Below are positions 1 to 8,999 of a stretch of DNA of 34,203 nt, piece by piece (within the stretch, counting starts at the first letter, position 1; each line of letters starts with the position of its first letter). The notes below the pieces were generated by a model. It worked only from the letters and a program-made list of their open reading frames with translations. It ran no database searches and was not told the origin of the DNA. A program made the translations under genes and the position numbers. The DNA comes from a virus. The stretch covers positions 1 to 34,203 of the IMG/VR virus record IMGVR_UViG_3300021478_000084, one strand, 5' to 3'.

Positions 1-3000
1 GGCACTGTCATGCCGCAGGCCGGCGATTACACGGTCGCTCAAGTCACCAACGCGGTGGCCAACACGAGGCGGGTCATTGCCGGGAGCGGCCTCTCCGGGG
101 GCGGCCCCTTGACGGCTGATGTGACGCTCTCGGTGGCGACGGGCGGCTTCGTGCCATCGACCACGCGGATCATCGCGGGCGCTGGCCTTGCTGGCGGCGG
201 CCCGCTGACGGGGGATGTCACGATCTCGGTCGCGTCGGCGTACGTGCCGCAGACCACGCAGATCCTCGCCGGGAGCGGCCTGACCGGCGGCGGGCCGCTC
301 ACCGGCAACGTGACGCTCTCGGTCCTGCCGGGCGCGTTCGTGCCCCAGACCACGCAGGTCATCGCGGGCGCGGGCCTGACCGGCGGCGGCCCGCTCACCG
401 GCAATGTCACGCTCTCGGTGGCGGCGGGCGGCTTCGTGCCGCAGACGACGCAGATTATCGCTGGCACTGGCCTCTCTGGCGGCGGCCCGCTGACGGGCAA
501 CGTGACGCTCTCGGTGGTGGCCGATACGACCGTGCAGCGGTTGCGCGTTTCGACGGGCGGGACGCTGGTGGCTACCCGGCCCCAAATCAATTTCCTGGTC
601 GGCAACAACATTCAGCTCACTGCGACCGATGATGCAGCCAATAACCGCGTCAATGTCACCATCGGCTTCACCGGGATGAGCATGTTCACCAACGGCACGC
701 TCACGGGTGTGTCGTCCAATCTCGACCTGGAAGCGGGAGCCAATATCACGATCACCGGCACGCTGAACGGCTCCGTCATGCAGTACGTGATCGCTTCGAC
801 CGGCCCCTCTGGTGGCATGAGCGATCCGACCACGACCAAGGGCGATTTGATTGTGCGTGGTTCGATCACCACCAATCGCCTGGGTGTAGGCGTGGATGGT
901 CAGACGCTGATCGCGGACTCCACGCAGCCGCTCGGCATGCGTTGGGGCGCAGGCGGAGGTGGCGGCGCGCAGACGCCATGGACCAGCAACATTGACGGCG
1001 CTGGGTTTGCGCTAAACAACGCGCGGAACATCGGGATCAATCAGGCATCGCTCGCGGCGGTTCCTTTGGTGATGACTTCCTTCGCGGGTTCTGGCGATGC
1101 GACCATCGTGATCAACCCGGTGAGTTCCAGTTCGCTGATCGGCACGGCGTTGCGCGGCATCGGCATCGAAGGTGGTCTGGTCCTTGCGGGCTCGACTTAT
1201 AGCACTGCATCCTGGCGTAGCATCACCTCGCTCTATTCCCAGGTTGATTTTGTGGTGTTGACCGCCGCTTATCCCGGCGACCCTTCCGCGCTCGAGCGGC
1301 TGCGCGTGCTGGCCTCCAACGGCAACGTGGGCATCGCCCAGTCCGTCCCCGCGTTTAAGCTCGATGTGACCGGCGATGTGAATGTGACCGGCGGTGTCTA
1401 TCGGGTGAATGGCGCGCCGCTGGTCACGAGCAACCAGACGCCATGGACCAGCACCATCGACGCGGCGGCGTTTAACCTGAACAACGCGGGCGGGATTGGC
1501 GTCGGCACCGCAGCGACGGGGTCGCGCGCGCTGACCGTGCAGAGCGCGGCGGTGGTGAGCTTTGACGTCTACTCCCAGAACACCAACCCGGGCTCGACTC
1601 CCGGCATGGCGCTGCTCAACGATTCGAACGATCAGGTTCAGTTTGGGCTGGGCGGTTCGACTGCTGGCGGCGGGCCGCTGCGCCGGGTCGCGTTCTGGAT
1701 CACCACGAGGGACATTGCCTTCGGCACGGGATCGAGCTTTACGGAGCGCATGCGGATCACAGCGGCGGGTCTGGTGGGCATCGGGCGCACGCCGACCACT
1801 TACCTGCTTGAAGTCGCTGGCGATGTGAATCTCGTCGGCGGCGTCTACCGCGTGAATGGCGTTCCCCTTGCCACCGGCGGTGGAGCGCAAACGCCCTGGA
1901 CGAGCGACATCAATGCGGCGGGGTTCAAGCTGAATAGTGCGGGTGCCATCGGTATCGGTGTTGTGGCGAACGCGGCCTATCCGCTCTGGGTCAGGGGCGC
2001 AAGCGGCGCGAGCGGCCTCTCTCCGCAAAGCTACACCACAGTGTTCTTTGAGAATGGCTCCACGACGTATCTGGAACTGGCGGGCAATGCGAGTCCTGGC
2101 CCGCCGAATTGCGGGATCGTCTGGAGTTCCGGGTCCTCGCAAACGAGTTACATCATCGATTACAACGGCGCAGTGAACTGGGTGGCGGTGGGAGCATCTC
2201 GCCCGATAGCGATCTACACCAATAGTCTTGAGCGAATGCGGATCACCCCGGCGGGTCTGGTGGGAATAGGAACGACGGTGCCCTCTGAAAGGTTGACCGT
2301 TACGGGAGTCCGTACGACTGCTTTTAATGCGGGCGATGTAACCACCTGGGGAGATGTCCTGGTTGAGAATCCAACGCAGGTAGCTAACCCTGCCACTGGC
2401 ATCGGCTTTAGCATAACGAGCACATATCAAGGGAATTCGACTGTGGCCGCTGGCATTGCGGCGGTGAGGATGAGTACCGCACCGGATACTCAACTGGATC
2501 TTGTGTTCATCACTCGCGCGCCGAGTGTGGTTTCCGCCGAGCGCATGCGGATCACGGCGGCGGGTCTGGTGGGTATAGGTACTTCAACGCCAGCCCGCTT
2601 GATCGACTGCCAAGCAGCTTCCACCAACACCATTGTAACCAACGCATCGACAACGACAATCCGGTTGATCAATTCTGACCTCACCGTCAATAACACTGCG
2701 GATCTGACTTTTGCCACTAACGATGCAGGAGGGACAGTAACTACGGCTGCGAAGGTCACTGCTGTGTTCTCCTCGCATACCACAAGTGCAGTCTCTGCCA
2801 GCCTCGCCTTTGTGACCATGAATGCTGCTGTGGCTGGTGAACGGATGAGGATTGATCCAACTGGCAATGTGGGGATAGGCACCGCGAGCCCTGATGGTCA
2901 CTTGACCGTGATAGGTGGTTCTCCGACACACTTACAGGCCGCAGCCCAATTCACGCTTCAACTTCAGGCAGGATCAACAGGGATTCCGTTTTCTTCGGTG

Positions 3001-4461
3001 ATCCAATTCTACAAGCAGGACGGTACTCAGTTGTGGCAGATCGGATCGGGAGCGATCACGGGAACGAATCAGGAGTTTGCGATCTATGATGTGCTGGCGG
3101 CAACGTCGCGTATGTACATCAACGCAGCTGGAAATACTGGTTTTGGAACGAATACGCCAGGAACGATCCTGCATATCAAACAACAGGTTAATTCGTTGAG
3201 TGGCTTGCGCATCGAACGTGCGGGGGGAACAAATTCTTGGGATGAGTATGTGGGTGGCGACAACGCTCTTTATATCCAAACCGGAGGTTTATATTCGCAA
3301 TTTGCTAGCAACGGGAGCGTGTATCTGTGCGTAACTGGGGGCTCTTGTGGCATCGGGACGACGTCACCCGCAAGGCTTTTAGATGTCGAGACTACGGCGG
3401 CGGGAGGGTGGGCGGCGCGATTTGGAAACTCAAGCGTAAATATGGACCTTGGCGGTTTTGTTGATGGTACGAGCGTAGCCATCAACTCTTCCGCTTGGCC
3501 GCTGGCTCTGCAAACTGGCGGCACTACACGGGTGACTATTACGACGGGCGGTCTGGTGGGCATCGGCACTGTATCTCCGGCGCAATTGCTTTCGGTGATA
3601 CCTTCTACCACCATATCTACGGTTGCGAGTGCTAATCAAATCACGATTGGTGAGGCAGGCAATAATGGTGCTTATAGGCTATGTCTGGGTTATGCCCTGC
3701 TCAACGGAGCCTGGGCGAGTGTAATTCAGTCTACGGTTGGAGGGGCAAGCGGCCTCCTCCTGGTCAATCCTAGCGGCGGCGGCGTTGTCATTGGATCGAC
3801 CGCTGCTTCAGGGTATACGCTGGATGTTACCGGGACCATCCATTGCACGGCTGGCTTTGCCACCACTGCAAAGGGCAATACCTTCGGGCAAGCCACCGGG
3901 AACAACACCGCCATCCAGCCAACCGATGCCAATATTCAGTTTTATAACCAAGGCTCTGGAAACTGGGCGGGGATCGGCTCGGATTCCGCAGGAGGTGTGT
4001 GGATCAGAACTGGAGGGAGCGGCACGCCGGATGCGCGTTTGCTGATCACTTCTGTAGGCAATATCGGCATCGCTCAGACGGTCCCGAATTTTCTGTTACA
4101 GATCGGTCAGGATTCCGCCGCCAAGCCTGGGACCAATACCTGGACTGTGATTTCTGATGTGCGTACCAAGCGCAACGTTCGCCCATTTACCGAAGGCCTG
4201 GACACACTGCTGAAGCTGCGGCCCACCGCATTCACCTACAACGGCGAGGCCAGCATGCCGGATGGCATGGAGGGTGTCGGGCTGGTTGCGCAGGAAGCGG
4301 CGGAAGTGATCCCGTCCTGCGTGCGGCACTCGCGCGGCGTGATCGCTGGCGAGGAGACCGAGGTCCTTGCTCTAAACACGGGCGACCTGACCTGGATGAT
4401 TCTGAATGCGCTGCGTCAGATCAACGAGCGATTACTTAGATTGGAGAATAACGCCATATGA
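1..4461 (+). CDS. Tail fibre / receptor-binding protein with C-terminal S74 intramolecular chaperone (5'-truncated by window edge)
   Basis: The frame is open to the first base. The first ATG (position 10) has no ribosome-binding site, so the gene probably begins upstream. The N-terminal part carries five 31-32-residue Gly-rich repeats of the form AGxGLxGGGPLTGxVTLSV. The middle has three QTPWTSxIDxAGFxLNNA units and many ERMRITxxGLVGIGT units, a pattern typical of long beta-structured phage fibres. The last ~100 residues are a peptidase S74 (endosialidase-type) chaperone. It starts near SDVRTKRNV (Ser about residue 1382 counting from position 10), followed by the RPTAFTYNG and VGLVAQEAAEVIP motifs, and ends in a coiled coil (LNALRQINERLLRLEN). 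In this family the chaperone trimerises the fibre and cuts itself off before the conserved Ser, using a Ser-Lys pair. The protein should be the host-recognition fibre. Base composition is visibly less GC-rich from about 2,300 to 4,100. Its ATGA end overlaps the next gene. Confidence 0.9.
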   Translation, partial: GTVMPQAGDYTVAQVTNAVANTRRVIAGSGLSGGGPLTADVTLSVATGGFVPSTTRIIAGAGLAGGGPLTGDVTISVASAYVPQTTQILAGSGLTGGGPLTGNVTLSVLPGAFVPQTTQVIAGAGLTGGGPLTGNVTLSVAAGGFVPQTTQIIAGTGLSGGGPLTGNVTLSVVADTTVQRLRVSTGGTLVATRPQINFLVGNNIQLTATDDAANNRVNVTIGFTGMSMFTNGTLTGVSSNLDLEAGANITITGTLNGSVMQYVIASTGPSGGMSDPTTTKGDLIVRGSITTNRLGVGVDGQTLIADSTQPLGMRWGAGGGGGAQTPWTSNIDGAGFALNNARNIGINQASLAAVPLVMTSFAGSGDATIVINPVSSSSLIGTALRGIGIEGGLVLAGSTYSTASWRSITSLYSQVDFVVLTAAYPGDPSALERLRVLASNGNVGIAQSVPAFKLDVTGDVNVTGGVYRVNGAPLVTSNQTPWTSTIDAAAFNLNNAGGIGVGTAATGSRALTVQSAAVVSFDVYSQNTNPGSTPGMALLNDSNDQVQFGLGGSTAGGGPLRRVAFWITTRDIAFGTGSSFTERMRITAAGLVGIGRTPTTYLLEVAGDVNLVGGVYRVNGVPLATGGGAQTPWTSDINAAGFKLNSAGAIGIGVVANAAYPLWVRGASGASGLSPQSYTTVFFENGSTTYLELAGNASPGPPNCGIVWSSGSSQTSYIIDYNGAVNWVAVGASRPIAIYTNSLERMRITPAGLVGIGTTVPSERLTVTGVRTTAFNAGDVTTWGDVLVENPTQVANPATGIGFSITSTYQGNSTVAAGIAAVRMSTAPDTQLDLVFITRAPSVVSAERMRITAAGLVGIGTSTPARLIDCQAASTNTIVTNASTTTIRLINSDLTVNNTADLTFATNDAGGTVTTAAKVTAVFSSHTTSAVSASLAFVTMNAAVAGERMRIDPTGNVGIGTASPDGHLTVIGGSPTHLQAAAQFTLQLQAGSTGIPFSSVIQFYKQDGTQLWQIGSGAITGTNQEFAIYDVLAATSRMYINAAGNTGFGTNTPGTILHIKQQVNSLSGLRIERAGGTNSWDEYVGGDNALYIQTGGLYSQFASNGSVYLCVTGGSCGIGTTSPARLLDVETTAAGGWAARFGNSSVNMDLGGFVDGTSVAINSSAWPLALQTGGTTRVTITTGGLVGIGTVSPAQLLSVIPSTTISTVASANQITIGEAGNNGAYRLCLGYALLNGAWASVIQSTVGGASGLLLVNPSGGGVVIGSTAASGYTLDVTGTIHCTAGFATTAKGNTFGQATGNNTAIQPTDANIQFYNQGSGNWAGIGSDSAGGVWIRTGGSGTPDARLLITSVGNIGIAQTVPNFLLQIGQDSAAKPGTNTWTVISDVRTKRNVRPFTEGLDTLLKLRPTAFTYNGEASMPDGMEGVGLVAQEAAEVIPSCVRHSRGVIAGEETEVLALNTGDLTWMILNALRQINERLLRLENNAI
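70..519 (+). repeat. Five in-frame 93-96 bp repeats in the tail fibre gene
   Basis: Copies start at 70, 166, 259, 355 and 451, with periods of 96, 93, 96 and 96 bp; the second copy lacks one codon. Each encodes a version of (R/Q)xIAGxGLxGGGPLTGxVTLSV followed by a linker ending FVPQTT. The last copy is partial, running into a different sequence. Such units could expand or contract by recombination and change fibre length. GGG-rich GLTGGGxLxxxxTLSV units are common in phage fibres. Confidence 0.9.
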
Positions 4462-4745
4462 CTTACGATGAATCCGCAGCCTTGATGGTGGACCAGGAGT
4501 TCCGGGGGCGCGTCAAAGTCGCGTGCTTGAAATACGCGGACTCGATCATTGGCGAGCCGACGGGCACTGCGGCTCACAACACTCGCCTGCGCTGGGCGGC
4601 GAACTGCTTGCAGAACCCTGACATGGTCGCGGCCCAGACGCAGCCGCCCACCGTGATGGACGCGGAGGTGCAGGCCGATGGTCCCGCGATCACCGATACG
4701 GCTCTGCAGGCCAGCGTGGAAGTAACGATCAACAAAATGATGTGA
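4458..4745 (+). CDS. Small virion-module protein of unknown function (95 aa)
   Basis: The start codon overlaps the fibre stop (ATGA), so translation is probably coupled. The protein is soluble. It has an Arg/Trp-rich middle (HNTRLRWAANCLQNPDMV) and a C-terminus rich in Ala/Thr that ends in VEVTINKMM. No catalytic motif or membrane segment is visible. The layout (charged helix, then a terminal beta-like segment) resembles small head-tail or fibre-assembly proteins found next to fibre genes, but I do not recognise the family. Its location suggests a chaperone or accessory role in virion assembly, which is inference only. Confidence 0.75.
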   Translation: MTYDESAALMVDQEFRGRVKVACLKYADSIIGEPTGTAAHNTRLRWAANCLQNPDMVAAQTQPPTVMDAEVQADGPAITDTALQASVEVTINKMM

Positions 4746-4756
4746 GGAGATTACAT

Positions 4757-5173
4757 ATGAAGCTAAGTCTGGATCATACACAGCGGTTGAATCTGCATTC
4801 GCTGATGGGCGCGCAGCGCGCCAGCCTGGACGACCTGCGGATGTTTTGGAAGCTGCAGGACCGCATCGAACTCTCGGCGCGGGAGAAGGCGGCGATCAAC
4901 TACAAGGTGACGCTGGTGAACGGCCTGCAGCAGGTGCAGTGGGATGTGTCAAAAGACCTCCCCCTCGGAGAGTATGAATTTAACGAGCAGGAGTCGGCGC
5001 GCCTGACCAAGATGCTCAAGGAGTGGCAGCCGGGTTATCTGATCGGGGCCGACCGGCAATGGCTCGAGCCCTTGCTGGCCCAGATCGACGGCCTGCTGAC
5101 GGAAGGCAAGGTGGATGGCAAGGCGTCGGGCGCGGGCCTCGGCCAGCTCGCCCGTCCTCCTCTGGCCCAATAG
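4757..5173 (+). CDS. Virion-module hypothetical protein (138 aa)
   Basis: I chose the ATG at 4757 because GAGGAG at 4744-4749 sits seven bases upstream. An in-frame GTG at 4742 lies before that site and is unlikely. The protein is largely helical. It opens with LDHTQRLNLHSLMGAQRASLDDLRMFWKLQDRIELSAREKAAINYK and continues with a WDVSKDLPLGEYEFNEQESARL segment. Phage proteins of this style, with an initial helical pair then an aspartate/glutamate-rich strand region, are common in short-tailed-phage structural operons and are of unknown function. The gene ends two bases before the next start. Confidence 0.75.
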   Translation: MKLSLDHTQRLNLHSLMGAQRASLDDLRMFWKLQDRIELSAREKAAINYKVTLVNGLQQVQWDVSKDLPLGEYEFNEQESARLTKMLKEWQPGYLIGADRQWLEPLLAQIDGLLTEGKVDGKASGAGLGQLARPPLAQ

Positions 5174-5175
5174 CT

Positions 5176-7098
5176 ATGTCGCTTGCGAAGATCCAGTTTC
5201 AGCCGGGCATTGTCAAGGAGACGACCAGCTACACGCAGGCCGGTGGCTGGTACGACTGCGACAAGGTGAGGTTCCGCGCCGGGATGCCGGAGAAGATCGG
5301 CGGCTGGACTCCGATTGTGAGCACGCCGTTCATCGGGACCTGCCGCTACATTCACCAGTGGTCGAACCAGGAGGGCAATCAACAGTACCTGGGGCTGGGC
5401 ACGAGCGACAAGCTGTATATCCTGTGGTCGAACTCGTATTACGACCTCACGCCGGTGCGGCTGACCCAGACGCTCGGGACGAACCCGCTCACTGCCTTGG
5501 GCGCAACCAGCCCGTACATGTACGTTCATGCGCCTTCGAACGGGGCCGCTATCGGTGACTACTTCACGCTGAGCGGCGCGACCGGCTTCGACGTCTTCAC
5601 GCCCGCGATGCTCAACGGCCAGCAGTTCCAGGTGACCGGCTATTACGGCGACAATCCGGACTACCTGCTCTTCCTGGCTCCGGCGCAGACGGCCTCGGCC
5701 ACGCCGGTCTCGGGCGGCGGCACGCCGACGGCCACCTTCTACATCTCGAGCGGCCTGCAGGATGCGGTGGTCGGCCAGGGTTGGGGCGTTCCGCCCTGGG
5801 GTGGCTGGTACGTGACCATGGGTCCGAGGCCAGCGCCTTCGCCTCCGGCGACCGGCTGGGGTGTCGCCTTTAATCCCAAGACGCTCAACCCGGTCGATCC
5901 CACGATCAATCAGATCCGCCTGTGGAGTCTGGATAATTTCGGCGAGGACTTGGTGGCCAACGTGCGCGGCGGCCCGATCTATTACTGGCACGCGTCGATG
6001 GGCCTGTTGTGGACCGCCCTGCCGTTGACCCAGGAGGTCAATATCGACGGCGTCGATTACGTGCCCTCCGATGTGCCCGCGACTGCGATGCAGATCTTGA
6101 CCTCGCCCAACGACCGGCACCTGATCGCCTACGGCTGCCCGGACTTTGGCGAGACGAAGGCCGACCCGCTGCTCGTGCGCTGGTCCTCCCAGGAGAACGC
6201 GTATGACTGGACGCCGCTGAGAACCAACGACGCCGGTTCGCAGCCGCTCTCCGCCGGGAGCTACATCATCTGCGCCTTGCGCACCGCTGGCGGCCAGATC
6301 CTGATCTGGACCGACCTCGGCCTGTGGCTGCAGCAATACATCGGGATGCCCTACGTGTTCGGCTTCCAGCCGGTCGCGCAGAACCTGTCGATCATCGGGC
6401 CTAACGCCATGATCAACGCGGCCAGCGTCGTCATGTGGATGGACAGAGGGCTTTTCTACAGCTACACCGGGACCGTTCAGGAGCTGCCGTGCAGCGTCAA
6501 AGATTTCGTCTTCAGCAACCTGAATTACACGCAGGCCTACAAGGTCTATGCCGGGCACAACCACGCGATGAGCGAGGTCTGGTGGTTCTACCCCTCGGCC
6601 AATTCGCAAGAGAACGACTCGTACGTGATCTACAACTATGGCGAGCAGCTGTGGAGCGTGGGAACGATTGACCGCACCGCGTGGCTCGACATGGGCCGCG
6701 CCAATCACCCGGTGGCGACGGATCGCACCAACAGCCTGATCTACTATCACGAGTACGGCGACGACGCCAACGGCCAGCCCCTGGTTTCTTGGATCGATTC
6801 CGCCGACATCGACGCCGACGGCGGCGACCACTACCTGTACCTGCAGCGCTTCATTCCCGACGTGGTCTTTCGCGGCGACGGCTCGCAGCAGGCGCTCGGC
6901 GTCACTATTTTCGGGCGCAGCGAGCCGTTGAAGCCCAAGGCCACGCTGGCCGTGTTGACGGTGACGACGATGACGGGCCAGCAGTATCTCCGCCTGCGGG
7001 AGCGGCAGATCAGTTTCCGGTTTCAGTCCGACGCCTTGGGAGTGGGCTGGCGGCTGGGCACGATCCGCGCCGACTGGCAGCAGGATGGAAGGCGGTAG
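5176..7098 (+). CDS. Large virion structural protein (head-tail stabilisation/tail-tube-like, 640 aa)
   Basis: The open frame extends back to 5023, but the ATG at 5176 follows the upstream stop by two bases and gives MSLAKIQFQPGIVKET. The KVRFRAGMPEKIGGW motif follows at about residues 29-43. That opening is typical of a family of structural proteins in environmental and proteobacterial podoviruses, often placed near tail-tube or head-completion functions. The body is rich in Trp, Tyr and Gly and looks all-beta, with propeller-like segments (LWSLDNFGEDLVAN, LLVRWSSQENAYDWTP, MWMDRGLFYSYTGTVQELP). The start lacks a good Shine-Dalgarno sequence, so it is probably coupled to the upstream gene. 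A long antisense open frame over it is a composition shadow. The exact virion position is inference. Confidence 0.8.
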   Translation: MSLAKIQFQPGIVKETTSYTQAGGWYDCDKVRFRAGMPEKIGGWTPIVSTPFIGTCRYIHQWSNQEGNQQYLGLGTSDKLYILWSNSYYDLTPVRLTQTLGTNPLTALGATSPYMYVHAPSNGAAIGDYFTLSGATGFDVFTPAMLNGQQFQVTGYYGDNPDYLLFLAPAQTASATPVSGGGTPTATFYISSGLQDAVVGQGWGVPPWGGWYVTMGPRPAPSPPATGWGVAFNPKTLNPVDPTINQIRLWSLDNFGEDLVANVRGGPIYYWHASMGLLWTALPLTQEVNIDGVDYVPSDVPATAMQILTSPNDRHLIAYGCPDFGETKADPLLVRWSSQENAYDWTPLRTNDAGSQPLSAGSYIICALRTAGGQILIWTDLGLWLQQYIGMPYVFGFQPVAQNLSIIGPNAMINAASVVMWMDRGLFYSYTGTVQELPCSVKDFVFSNLNYTQAYKVYAGHNHAMSEVWWFYPSANSQENDSYVIYNYGEQLWSVGTIDRTAWLDMGRANHPVATDRTNSLIYYHEYGDDANGQPLVSWIDSADIDADGGDHYLYLQRFIPDVVFRGDGSQQALGVTIFGRSEPLKPKATLAVLTVTTMTGQQYLRLRERQISFRFQSDALGVGWRLGTIRADWQQDGRR

Positions 7099-7101
7099 CG
7101 C

Positions 7102-7404
7102 ATGGCACGTATCATCCGACAGCCCTTGCCCGATCCGCCCGCGACCTACGATCCGTCGTATATCGCCAAGCTGGTCAACGCGGTGAATCAGTTTATGCTG
7201 CAGAGCACGGCGGAAGCCGAGGTGGTTGCGGCCAACTACATCGCGACGGCCCCGGTGGTCGTCGATCCCACTGGCACGGTTCCCGGTTCGCAGGCCAGCA
7301 CGGTCGGTCTGCCGACGGGCACTTTCTATCTCTACCGGGCCGCGCCGCCGCTCGGTTCACCCGGAGCCTTTTACGTGAGCGTCGTGACGGAGCAAGACAA
7401 ATGA
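7102..7404 (+). CDS. Small virion-module protein (100 aa)
   Basis: It starts three bases after the preceding stop, with a GGAAGG/GGCGG stretch upstream as ribosome-binding site, and its stop overlaps the next ATG (ATGA). It opens with basic, Pro-rich residues (MARIIRQPLPDPPATYDPSY). A short helix follows (IAKLVNAVNQFMLQSTAEAEVVAANY), and a beta-rich C-terminus contains GLPTGTFYLYRAAPPLGSPGAFYVSVV. I do not recognise the family. Its position between a structural protein and a putative internal protein suggests a minor virion component. Confidence 0.7.
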   Translation: MARIIRQPLPDPPATYDPSYIAKLVNAVNQFMLQSTAEAEVVAANYIATAPVVVDPTGTVPGSQASTVGLPTGTFYLYRAAPPLGSPGAFYVSVVTEQDK

Positions 7405-8351
7405 ACACAACGGCTGGCTACACCAATCCGATCCGCAGCATGGAGCGCAAGCTCGCGCCCGACTATGCTTCGCGTGAGTTCAGAGATCCCGGCCTGCGCA
7501 CGACCCGCCAGTCGGCGGGGCTGGGCTCGCTGAAGCACACCATGCCGCATCTCCAGCGCAGCCTGCACCTGCAGGGCGGCGGCGGCCTGAGCAACCCGGT
7601 GGGGGAGATCGCTGCCGCCTCCCATCCCACCCCCTACAACCCCGATCCGCAGTTCCGCCAGTTCCTGCAGCTGGCCACGCGGGCTCCCTTCAGTGGCCGG
7701 GATCTGGTGCGCGCCCCGACCGCCGAGTCGCAGTTCGTCTACCAGGGCGGCGGCGAGGTGGACGGCCCGGACGACGAGAACGAGGGCCAGCCACCGGACC
7801 TGGGCGAGGTGCAGTCGCCCGACGACCAGATGTCGTCCAATGAGCAGCAGGAGCGCGAGATCGTGCTCAACGCGATGGCGGCGCTCGACGGGCAGAGCCC
7901 GGACCCGGAGGGCGACATCAAGGCCTTTGTCCAGGCCTTCGGGCCGCGCGCGCTGGCCGACCTCCAGCAGCTGCTCGAGCAGCACCACCAGCAGGCGCAG
8001 GGCGAGGAAGGCGAGGAAGGCGGCCCGCCCGCTGGCGGCCAGGAGGACCAGGAGGCCGAGCAGAACCCACTGCTGCAGCAGGCGGGCGGAGGCCTGCTCC
8101 ATGGCCAGGGCACCGGGCAGAGCGACGAGATCGAGGGCACCACGCCTTCGGGCCGCCCGGTGCTGCTCAGTGACGGCGAGTATGTGATCGACGCGCCGAC
8201 GGTGGCGGCGCTGGGCGACGGCTCGACCAAGGCCGGGGCGCGGCGGCTGGACGATCTGCGCAAGCAGATCCGCACCAACGCCTACGGCCACGACAAGCAG
8301 GCGAAGCCGATGAAGAAGGACAAGGGCGGCGTGACCGTCGTGCTGAAATGA
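7401..8351 (+). CDS. Virion-associated acidic Gln-rich protein (316 aa)
   Basis: The open frame begins far upstream, but ATG 7401 overlaps the preceding stop (ATGA). The N-terminal third is basic (MERKLAPDYASREFRDPGLRTTRQS). The middle is very acidic and Gln/Gly-rich (GPDDENEGQPPDLGEVQSPDDQ and LLEQHHQQAQGEEGEEGGPP), so probably disordered. Near the C-terminus lies GTTPSGRPVLLSDGEYVIDAPTVAALGDGSTKAGARRLDDL. The LSDGEYVI...ALGDGS..AGAR motif is seen in many phage virion proteins, including tape-measure and internal proteins of podoviruses. The tail is Lys-rich (KQAKPMKKDKG). A structural or ejection-associated role is likely; no enzyme motif is visible. Confidence 0.75.
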   Translation: MNTTAGYTNPIRSMERKLAPDYASREFRDPGLRTTRQSAGLGSLKHTMPHLQRSLHLQGGGGLSNPVGEIAAASHPTPYNPDPQFRQFLQLATRAPFSGRDLVRAPTAESQFVYQGGGEVDGPDDENEGQPPDLGEVQSPDDQMSSNEQQEREIVLNAMAALDGQSPDPEGDIKAFVQAFGPRALADLQQLLEQHHQQAQGEEGEEGGPPAGGQEDQEAEQNPLLQQAGGGLLHGQGTGQSDEIEGTTPSGRPVLLSDGEYVIDAPTVAALGDGSTKAGARRLDDLRKQIRTNAYGHDKQAKPMKKDKGGVTVVLK

Positions 8352-8563
8352 GGCAACTGGTCGGTTCCCGGGGCTGGGAATATGCTTACGAGAAGGCTCT
8401 TGTGGAGCAACTTGAAAGGCTGCGCGACCAGCTCGAATCGGGGACCAAGGCCAACTACCAGTACCTGTGCGGCCAAATTCATGGTATACGTGTAGCCATT
8501 AAGGAATTGTCGGAAATCCGCCACAGATTCAATCTGGACGAGGATTCGGATGTGCGGGAGTGA
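8348..8563 (+). CDS. Small helical protein (71 aa)
   Basis: The ATGA overlap with the upstream stop supports this start. The protein is almost wholly alpha-helical with a coiled-coil-like middle (WEYAYEKALVEQLERLRDQLES, then LCGQIHGIRVAIKELSEIRHRF) and an acidic end (LDEDSDVRE). Helical proteins of about this length, opening with a (L/V)xSRGW-like motif, recur in phage structural operons between scaffold and portal functions, but I know of no assigned role. It overlaps the start region of the GroES-like gene. Confidence 0.65.
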   Translation: MRQLVGSRGWEYAYEKALVEQLERLRDQLESGTKANYQYLCGQIHGIRVAIKELSEIRHRFNLDEDSDVRE

Positions 8564-8567
8564 TGGG

Positions 8568-8999
8568 ATGGAATCGATGACGCCGGTCGCGTTGCCGTTA
8601 GCGGAGCCATTGCGGCTTGATCCGATTGTGAAACCCGCAATCAGCGAGGACGACCGGATCGACCAGACCTTGCACCCCACCGGGTTTCGCGTCCTGGTGC
8701 AGATCCTGCCGCCCGAGGAGTATCTGAAGCGCTGGCAGAATTCCAATCTGGTGATGCCGGATGAGGTGCGCGACCGGGAATGGCAGGCCCAGCTCTGGGC
8801 GCTCGTGATCGAGCTGGGGCCGGAGGCCTACAAGGATGAGAAGCGGTTTCAGAAGCCCTGGTGCCAGCCGGGCGACTGCATCATCATGCGGCCCTACTCG
8901 GGCACGCGTTTCATGGTGCGCAACCATCTCTACGCGCTGATCAACGACGACACGGTGCTCGCCGTCGTCACCGATCCCGGGGAGATCGAGAGGGCCTGA
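8568..8999 (+). CDS. GroES-like (Cpn10-fold) co-chaperonin protein
   Basis: The frame opens at ATG 8550, but ATG 8568 has GGGAG (8555-8559) eight bases upstream, so I prefer it (143 aa). ATG 8577 is also possible. After an extended N-terminus the sequence follows the Cpn10 pattern. It has a first strand HPTGFRVLVQI, a mobile-loop-like stretch with a hydrophobic tripeptide (NSNLVMPDEVRDREW), then ALVIELGPEAY, a KPWCQPGDCIIMRPYSGTRF strand pair (GroES has GDIVIF at this place) and a final VLAVV strand. In phages such proteins can work with host GroEL to fold capsid protein, as T4 gp31 does. The gene lies two genes before the capsid gene and next to the scaffold gene, which fits that role. GroEL interaction is inference. 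Confidence 0.75.
   Translation: MESMTPVALPLAEPLRLDPIVKPAISEDDRIDQTLHPTGFRVLVQILPPEEYLKRWQNSNLVMPDEVRDREWQAQLWALVIELGPEAYKDEKRFQKPWCQPGDCIIMRPYSGTRFMVRNHLYALINDDTVLAVVTDPGEIERA

Noticed and set aside
1012-2493. 493-aa minus-strand open frame inside the tail fibre gene
   Set aside because: It is antisense to a well-supported gene, has no ribosome-binding site or recognisable domain, and its Arg/His/Ala-rich product is typical of a GC-rich shadow frame.
5035-6831. 598-aa minus-strand open frame over the 640-aa structural gene
   Set aside because: It is fully antisense, Arg/Val/Gly-rich without domains, and explained by codon bias of the real gene.
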